Assembly: GCA_026999335.1 (NCBI GenBank)
Contig: JALTPW010000161.1
Location: 1 to 5,525 of the forward strand
Source of the DNA: Chromatiales bacterium
GTDB taxonomy: Bacteria; Pseudomonadota; Gammaproteobacteria; SZUA-152
DNA: 5,525 nt
Direction: 5' to 3'
Shown here in pieces: positions 1 to 2,833 of the stretch (position 1 is its first letter; every line of letters starts with the position of its first letter). The notes beneath the pieces were generated by a model. The model saw only the letters and a program-made list of their open reading frames with translations, searched no databases and was not told the DNA's origin. The translations under genes and the position numbers were made by a program.

Positions 1-112
1 ATACGGTACAACGATGACCCATCGCCAATACCCACAGCATCTCAGCGATGGTCTTCAATCTTGCAGATTACGTGATAACGACACAAACTTTGTAGTCCGT
101 GGCTCTGCATCG
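1..112 (-). pseudogene. 3' remnant of a RelE-type toxin gene (decayed copy)
   Basis: The stretch aligns base for base with the 3' part of the intact relE at 1391-1657: position 1 corresponds to 1399, with shared runs such as TCTTCAATCTTGCAGAT. Read on the minus strand it gives HGLQSLCRY then HVICKIEDHR, matching HGLQGLWRY...RVICKIEDHR of the intact toxin. Between these blocks about four residues are lost, including the DYR arginine that is catalytic in RelE proteins. A TGA at 42-44 follows a one-base frameshift, after which the last block (LAMGHRCTVY) continues in another frame. Similarity stops abruptly near 112, so the 5' half of the gene and any antitoxin are gone. The final codons lie beyond the left edge. 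It cannot make an active toxin. The homology is directly visible; origin by duplication or recombination is inferred. Confidence 0.85.
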
Positions 113-167
113 TAGGGGCATTGCCCTAACTTAATCTCTCTGGGTCGAATTCCCCGCAGCTCGCCTA

Positions 168-206
168 CCAAAAGTAGGTTCTTTAAGAAAAGCGCCTACT
201 TTCTGG
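168..206. repeat. Bulged hairpin
   Basis: CCAAAAGTAGG-type left arm (168-178) pairs with CCTACTTTcTGG (195-206), leaving one bulged C at 203. The inner 8 bp, AAAGTAGG (171-178) with CCTACTTT (195-202), are perfect. The loop holds a further small palindrome, TTCTTtAAGAA (179-189). A shorter alternative hairpin, CCTAC (164-168) with GTAGG (174-178), uses the same bases. No U-tract follows, so it is not an obvious terminator. Function unknown. Confidence 0.5.
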
Positions 207-222
207 TGCTGCGATTATCGTT

Positions 223-347
223 ATTCCGGCCTGTTTTTAGCCGGAATCCAGAGATTGCCGTCCCGGGATCCGGTTTTCGCCGGAGTGAGTCATCCAGCGT
301 GCTTGAAGTTTCCTACACTCTGGATTCCCGCCTGCGCGGGAATGACG
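223..347. repeat. Cluster of three REP-like palindromic units
   Basis: Unit 1 is ATTCCGGC (223-230) with GCCGGAAT (240-247), loop of 9. Unit 2 is a degenerate TCCGG (269-273) with CCGGA (280-284), loop TTTTCG. Unit 3 is ATTCCCGC (324-331) with GCGGGAAT (336-343), loop CTGC. Units 1 and 3 are inverted copies of one element: GGAATCCAGAG (243-253) is the exact reverse complement of CTCTGGATTCC (318-328). Unit 2, with GGATCCGG...CCGGAGTGA, lies in the same orientation as unit 3. The ATTCCC-N-GGGAAT core resembles dRS3/REP-type repeats known from Neisseria and other proteobacteria; that family link is inferred from memory. The arrangement is BIME-like. Confidence 0.7.
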
Positions 348-387
348 GTATTCCAGGTCCCTCAAGACTCAGTCAGCACTTCACCCC

Positions 388-406
388 ACTTTCGCATTGC
401 GAAAGT
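388..406. repeat. Perfect 8-bp hairpin
   Basis: ACTTTCGC (388-395) pairs exactly with GCGAAAGT (399-406) around a 3-nt ATT loop. It lies 35 bases past the stop codon of the minus-strand GNAT gene. It lacks a T-run on either side, so a terminator role is possible but not supported. Confidence 0.6.
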
Positions 407-410
407 CGAG

Positions 411-432
411 CGCAGCGAGATAGCTTGCTGCG
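411..432 (-). terminator. Candidate weak terminator hairpin after the GNAT toxin gene
   Basis: CGCAGCGAG (411-419) pairs with CTTGCTGCG (424-432) around a 4-nt loop, with one G-T wobble, directly after the TAA of the minus-strand GNAT gene. On the minus strand no clean U-tract follows. On the plus strand it is followed by GGGTTGTTTTATT, a better tract, but no plus-strand gene ends here. It may simply be another short palindromic repeat: half of it, CCCCGCAGC, recurs at 152-160. Confidence 0.35.
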
Positions 433-440
433 GGGTTGTT

Positions 441-1007
441 TTATTCCCTCCTCGCGGCAGGCTCACTCCCTTCATCCACGGCCGCTGCAATCTGCCGTAT
501 AGGCAGGAACATGGCGATAGGTTCCGGCCGGTCACCCAACGCGCCACTGACCAAATCAATCACCTTAAATCCCAGCTCAGAATAGAAGTCTGCCGCACCC
601 GGTTTTGCATCCACCACCACACCGGTACAACCGACCCGGTCTCGCATCTCCAAGGCAAGCTCAAGCATAGCCCGTAACAACAACCGACCAATGCCATGAC
701 CCTGGAAGCGTTCATCCACTGCCAGTCTGGCAACGCGGAGAATAGGCAGGGGGTAAGCTGGCAAGCGGCCACGCAGGGGCTTCGGCAATTCCTCCACTCT
801 CATTTCACTACTGGAAACCGTTACAAAACCAGTAATGCCACCAGCCCGAATAGCGACATAGGTGGTACCTATATGATGACGAAACTGGTTCTGCCCTGCG
901 TAGCGCTGAAAAAAACGGTCAAGGTCGATATTCCCGCTACGGAATCCGGAGCGGTCATCATTGGATTCCAGGCGGCGTATGCGTATCTCCCTCTCGGCAC
1001 TAATCAC
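441..1007 (-). CDS. GNAT-family N-acetyltransferase toxin of a toxin-antitoxin pair
   Basis: This 188-residue GNAT acetyltransferase resembles the TacT/AtaT group of TA toxins, which use acetyl-CoA to acetylate the amino acid on charged tRNAs and so block translation. The N-terminus carries IRRLESNDDRSGF and then DLDRFFQRYAGQNQF (about 10-42), typical of this toxin group. The acetyl-CoA loop is RFQGHGIG (100-107), the VVVDAKPGAADFY block covers about 120-142 with Tyr142 as the likely catalytic tyrosine, and MFLPI is at 166-170. The start is taken as the GTG at 1005-1007 because it overlaps the antitoxin stop (GTGATTAG, 8 nt), which fits translational coupling. An ATG at 1082 in the same frame would add 25 residues lying entirely over the antitoxin gene and looks artificial. 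Motifs are intact, so the protein is probably active. Family certain; exact tRNA target unknown. Confidence 0.92.
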   Translation of the reverse strand: MISAEREIRIRRLESNDDRSGFRSGNIDLDRFFQRYAGQNQFRHHIGTTYVAIRAGGITGFVTVSSSEMRVEELPKPLRGRLPAYPLPILRVARLAVDERFQGHGIGRLLLRAMLELALEMRDRVGCTGVVVDAKPGAADFYSELGFKVIDLVSGALGDRPEPIAMFLPIRQIAAAVDEGSEPAARRE

Positions 1008-1266
1008 GAAACAGCACGCTGAGGGCCTCTGTTGGCGGGCTCTCCTTGGCGACACGGTCAGCAACCGCCTCCATCGCCTCACGGGTCAACAGCAACCGTG
1101 AAGGGATGATGAGATCCTCGGGGATCTCACGTAACGCCTGCAGGTGATGCTGTAGCGCTTCTTCGATCAGGTATGCCTTCTTCACACCGCGGCTCTTCGT
1201 ATAGGCCTCTACCTGGGCCTTGGTCTCTTCAGAAATGTAGGCAGAAACCTGTGTACCTGTGGACAT
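1000..1266 (-). CDS. Ribbon-helix-helix antitoxin partner of the GNAT toxin
   Basis: An 88-residue protein with an N-terminal ribbon-helix-helix (CopG/Arc-type) DNA-binding fold: strand TQVSAYIS (5-12), helix EETKAQVEAYTKSRG (13-27) and helix KKAYLIEEALQHHLQAL (29-45). The tail (46-88), with IPSRLLLTREAM and PPTEALSVLF, is probably the part that wraps the toxin. Antitoxins of this type neutralise the GNAT partner and, with it, repress their own operon. The ATG at 1264-1266 is preferred: GGAAGG lies 8 nt upstream, whereas the GTG at 1270-1272 is only 2 nt from it. It is the first gene of a two-gene operon, and its TAG overlaps the toxin GTG. The fold is seen from residue pattern; partner role is inferred from overlap and family. 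Confidence 0.88.
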   Translation of the reverse strand: MSTGTQVSAYISEETKAQVEAYTKSRGVKKAYLIEEALQHHLQALREIPEDLIIPSRLLLTREAMEAVADRVAKESPPTEALSVLFRD

Positions 1267-1296
1267 AATCACACCCTTCCTACGGTTTTGTAGATT

Positions 1297-1325
1297 TATA
1301 TAGAGAATAGCACAGAGCCGGGAAA
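1297..1325 (-). promoter_or_regulatory. Candidate promoter of the RHH-GNAT operon
   Basis: On the minus strand a TATATA box (1297-1302) sits 17 nt from a weak TTTCCC (1320-1325), about 30 nt upstream of the antitoxin ATG. The -10 is AT-rich and plausible; the -35 is poor. An RHH antitoxin would be expected to bind nearby, but no clear operator palindrome was found. Confidence 0.35.
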
Positions 1326-1390
1326 CAAAGAAAAATTGATAAGGGAAGAAGAGGAATACTGACGGATTGAGCGGGCCGCGTAGGAATGCA

Positions 1391-1657
1391 TTACCGGTAT
1401 ACGGTACTACGATGATCCACCGCCAATATCAACACCACCAGACGATGATCTTCAATCTTGCAGATCACGCGGTAATCACCCACGCGGTAACGCCACAAGC
1501 CTTGCAGCCCGTGGCGCAGCGATTTACCAAAACGGCGCGGGCTGTCTTCGTCCATGATGCGCTCACGAAAATAACACAAAATCCCCCGCTGAACCTGGCG
1601 ATCCAGTCGGCGCAACTCCCTTCTGGCCCGGTCATCCCACTCAACCGTCCAGGTCAA
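1391..1657 (-). CDS. relE: RelE/ParE-superfamily toxin (mRNA interferase type)
   Basis: An 88-residue toxin of the RelE fold, whose RelE-type members cut mRNA in the ribosomal A site. The sequence opens with TWTVEWDDRARRELRRLDRQ and continues through GLWRYRVGDYRVICKIEDHR to DHRSTVYR. Arg63 (in DYR), Arg83 and Tyr87 line up with Arg61, Arg81 and Tyr87 of E. coli RelE, so the active site appears complete. The start is a TTG at 1655-1657: GGAG lies 7 nt upstream and family members begin at this point (MxWTxE). The upstream in-frame ATG at 1729 would place 24 non-homologous residues over the antitoxin. It overlaps relB by 17 nt. A broken relative of its 3' part lies at 1-112. Family is clear; RelE versus ParE activity is inferred from residues. 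Confidence 0.9.
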   Translation of the reverse strand: MTWTVEWDDRARRELRRLDRQVQRGILCYFRERIMDEDSPRRFGKSLRHGLQGLWRYRVGDYRVICKIEDHRLVVLILAVDHRSTVYR

Positions 1658-1853
1658 GCCCCTGCTCCAGTTCGTCCTGTGTCCAACGTTTGGCCGGCTC
1701 CCGCAAACGCTTCTCGGCCAGGAAAACATCCTCCAGCTCTTCCAGGTGCTCGACTATCGCCTCGCGGGCATAGAATGTTTTGGTCCGGCCAGTTTGTTTG
1801 GCCAACCGATCCAACCGATCCTCTATATCTTTGGGTAAGCGAATAGCTAACAT
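1641..1853 (-). CDS. relB: RelB-type ribbon-helix-helix antitoxin
   Basis: A 70-residue antitoxin. MLAIRLP (1-7) forms the DNA-contacting strand, followed by helices around DIEDRLDRLAKQ (9-20) and TFYAREAIVEHLEELE (26-41). The C-terminus, with AKRWTQDELEQGLDLDG, is the likely toxin-binding segment. It should bind and inactivate the downstream RelE and repress the operon with it. Two ATGs are close together: the one at 1851-1853 has GAGG 8 nt upstream and puts the strand at the very N-terminus; the one at 1857-1859 is only 2 nt from GAGG and is less likely. It precedes and overlaps the toxin gene, the usual order. Confidence in family is high; the symbol is used in the general RelB/DUF6290 sense. 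Confidence 0.88.
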   Translation of the reverse strand: MLAIRLPKDIEDRLDRLAKQTGRTKTFYAREAIVEHLEELEDVFLAEKRLREPAKRWTQDELEQGLDLDG

Positions 1854-1870
1854 GCTCATATCCTCGTTGA

Positions 1871-1882
1871 TATACCTGTATA
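1871..1882. promoter_or_regulatory. Candidate operator palindrome upstream of relB
   Basis: TATAC-CT-GTATA is a perfect 5-bp inverted repeat with a 2-bp centre. It lies 18 nt upstream of the relB ATG and touches the proposed -10 box. Short palindromes at this position are typical sites for RHH antitoxins that repress their own operon, so RelB or RelBE binding is a reasonable inference. Confidence 0.45.
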
Positions 1883-1909
1883 GCATAGCCCCATAGCCCG
1901 GAAAGGCAA
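1882..1909 (-). promoter_or_regulatory. Candidate sigma-70 promoter of the relBE operon
   Basis: On the minus strand TTGCCT (1904-1909) and TATGCT (1882-1887) are separated by 16 nt, each matching the consensus at four of six bases. The -10 lies about 30 nt upstream of the relB start and borders the palindrome at 1871-1882. Confidence 0.5.
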
Positions 1910-1975
1910 GGCACTCTACCCAAGCCACACTCGCAGCTTTGCAGGTGCAACCCGCAGAAACAGAGAAACAGAAAC

Positions 1976-2046
1976 AGGGTCAGGCTTGCGCTTTTGTATT
2001 ATGAGTATCGGGAAACGCAATTGCGCAAGCCTGACCCTCTGACCCT
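1976..2046. repeat. 16-bp perfect inverted repeat with a tandem 8-mer
   Basis: AGGGTCAGGCTTGCGC (1976-1991) is exactly complementary to GCGCAAGCCTGACCCT (2023-2038), with a 31-nt loop. A second CTGACCCT follows immediately (2039-2046), so the outer 8-mer is doubled on one side. The element lies at the edge of the IS4 relic, between it and the relBE promoter. It could be a REP-like or MITE-like palindrome, or the remains of an insertion-sequence end; sequence alone does not decide. Confidence 0.75.
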
Positions 2047-2609
2047 TTCGTCTATTTGAATACCGTTCGCCTGTGTTTGTTGGCTCCACGCTATCCATAG
2101 CTGCACCGTGTGCTTGAAAATCAGCTATCTTGGCAGTACATCCGAAAGGAGGGCAGGCTACGCCATGAGTAAACGAATAAGATTGTAGGCGAAAAAATAG
2201 ATCCACATTTCTTTGCCAGCGCCAATCACTCGGAATGTGCTGGTTCATCAACTCGCCCGTATAACGTGCTAATGTTGATACCATCGCCAAGGGGAGCCGC
2301 TGCCGTGCTTGGCAATAGCCACTGGTATTCCTACTGCAAGGTGATAAACCGCCTACAATGAGCTTGATCGCTGTGTCATTAACGATCTTCTGGCATGAGC
2401 GGTCTGTGTTCAGCGCTTGGGCGAGAAACATCGACAATGTTTCCGTGGGGAGGGGGGCCGTTTTCGGTATGTCTCGGGGGGGTAGCTCTCGACTTTCAAT
2501 GGCATCTCAGGCCCGGTGAGCAGATTAAAAAACGATAGGTGTCGCTCGTTTTTGCGATAGTTTGTATGTGTTGTTGTTTCCTGCAAACAAGTTTGCTATT
2601 AGTGATCAT
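2047..2609 (-). pseudogene. Decayed IS4-family transposase (internal deletion, frameshifts, stops)
   Basis: The N-terminal part begins at an ATG (2607-2609) and can be followed through three frames: QQHIQTIAKTSDTYRF, then NLLTGPEM after a shift at the A-run near 2527-2532, then TETLSMFLAQALNTDRSC after a shift in the G/C runs near 2449-2462. It continues with GGLSPCSRNTSGYCQARQRLPL to DWRWQ at 2213. These blocks are characteristic of an IS4-family transposase group of about 440 residues. At about 2206-2215 it jumps to the family's C-terminal block KEMWIYFFAYNLIRLLMA in another frame, then ALLSDVLPR and LIFKHTVQLWIAW. Two TAG codons (2158-2160, 2125-2127) stand where a Gln or other sense codon would be expected. 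The deleted middle would have held all three DDE catalytic residues, so it cannot transpose. The 173-residue open frame 1916-2437 is only part of it and not an intact gene. Family recognised from memory of conserved blocks. Confidence 0.85.
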
Positions 2610-2833
2610 AAAAGTTGGCTCCGGGGAGATTGTTTTGTCACAATCAGTTTGCCACCGGGTCGGCTTTCTTTCTTTTAATTAATGGCTTAGGTTTAACTTG
2701 GCGCCATATATGCGCCCTGTCACTCGCTCGGATGGTCGTCGGCAATGGCGCGTTGACTTTATGAGCAGGCTCTAGTTAGTATTGTTGTTCACTCGTCACA
2801 AATTCTGTGTGTTTCAGGGATGAGGGGGAACGT
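2610..2833. other. Spacer between IS4 relic and RHS gene
   Basis: No coding frame was recognised. The left part (to about 2720) may hold the 5' non-coding end of the IS4 relic. It contains an inverted repeat, GGCGC (2700-2704) with GCGCC (2712-2716) around CATATAT, which might be near the former IS terminus. The right part holds the RHS promoter candidate and ribosome binding site. Confidence 0.5.
2753..2782 (+). promoter_or_regulatory. Candidate promoter of the RHS gene
   Basis: TTGACT (2753-2758, five of six consensus bases) and TAGTAT (2777-2782, four of six) are separated by 18 nt. They lie about 50 nt upstream of the RHS ATG. A purine-rich ribosome binding site, GAGGGGGAA (2822-2830), follows just before the start codon. 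Confidence 0.5.

Larger units (their letters stand above)
113..440. other. Repeat-rich intergenic region without a gene
   Basis: No credible coding frame exists in these 328 bases; the open frames here only run into the antisense of the GNAT gene. The region holds a series of short inverted repeats, listed separately: a bulged hairpin at 168-206, three REP-like units at 223-347, a perfect 8-bp hairpin at 388-406 and a 9-bp hairpin at 411-432. A perfect 9-bp inverted repeat, CCCCGCAGC (152-160) against GCTGCGGGG (427-435), brackets almost the whole block. The region separates the GNAT toxin stop from the relE remnant and probably grew by insertion of small palindromic elements. Confidence 0.7.

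Noticed and set aside
223..347. CRISPR array
   Set aside because: The repeats are palindromic, differ in sequence and orientation, and lack regular spacers.
113..440. Integron attC site or cassette array for the TA modules
   Set aside because: No paired RYYYAAC and GTTRRRY core sites with the expected spacing were found, and no integrase gene is present.
206..677. Two plus-strand open frames of 98 and 140 residues
   Set aside because: They run across palindromic repeats into the antisense of the GNAT gene, and their proteins show low-complexity translations of repeats.
1008..1082. 25-residue N-terminal extension of the GNAT toxin to ATG 1082
   Set aside because: It lies wholly within the antitoxin gene and does not resemble toxin N-termini; the overlapping GTG fits better.
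1367..1846. Plus-strand open frame of 159 residues
   Set aside because: Antisense shadow over relE and relB, both of which have strong family signatures on the minus strand.
1916..2437. 173-residue minus-strand frame as an intact gene
   Set aside because: Only its first ~75 residues match the IS4 N-terminal region. The rest reads the C-terminal block out of frame and then the palindrome at 1976-2046.
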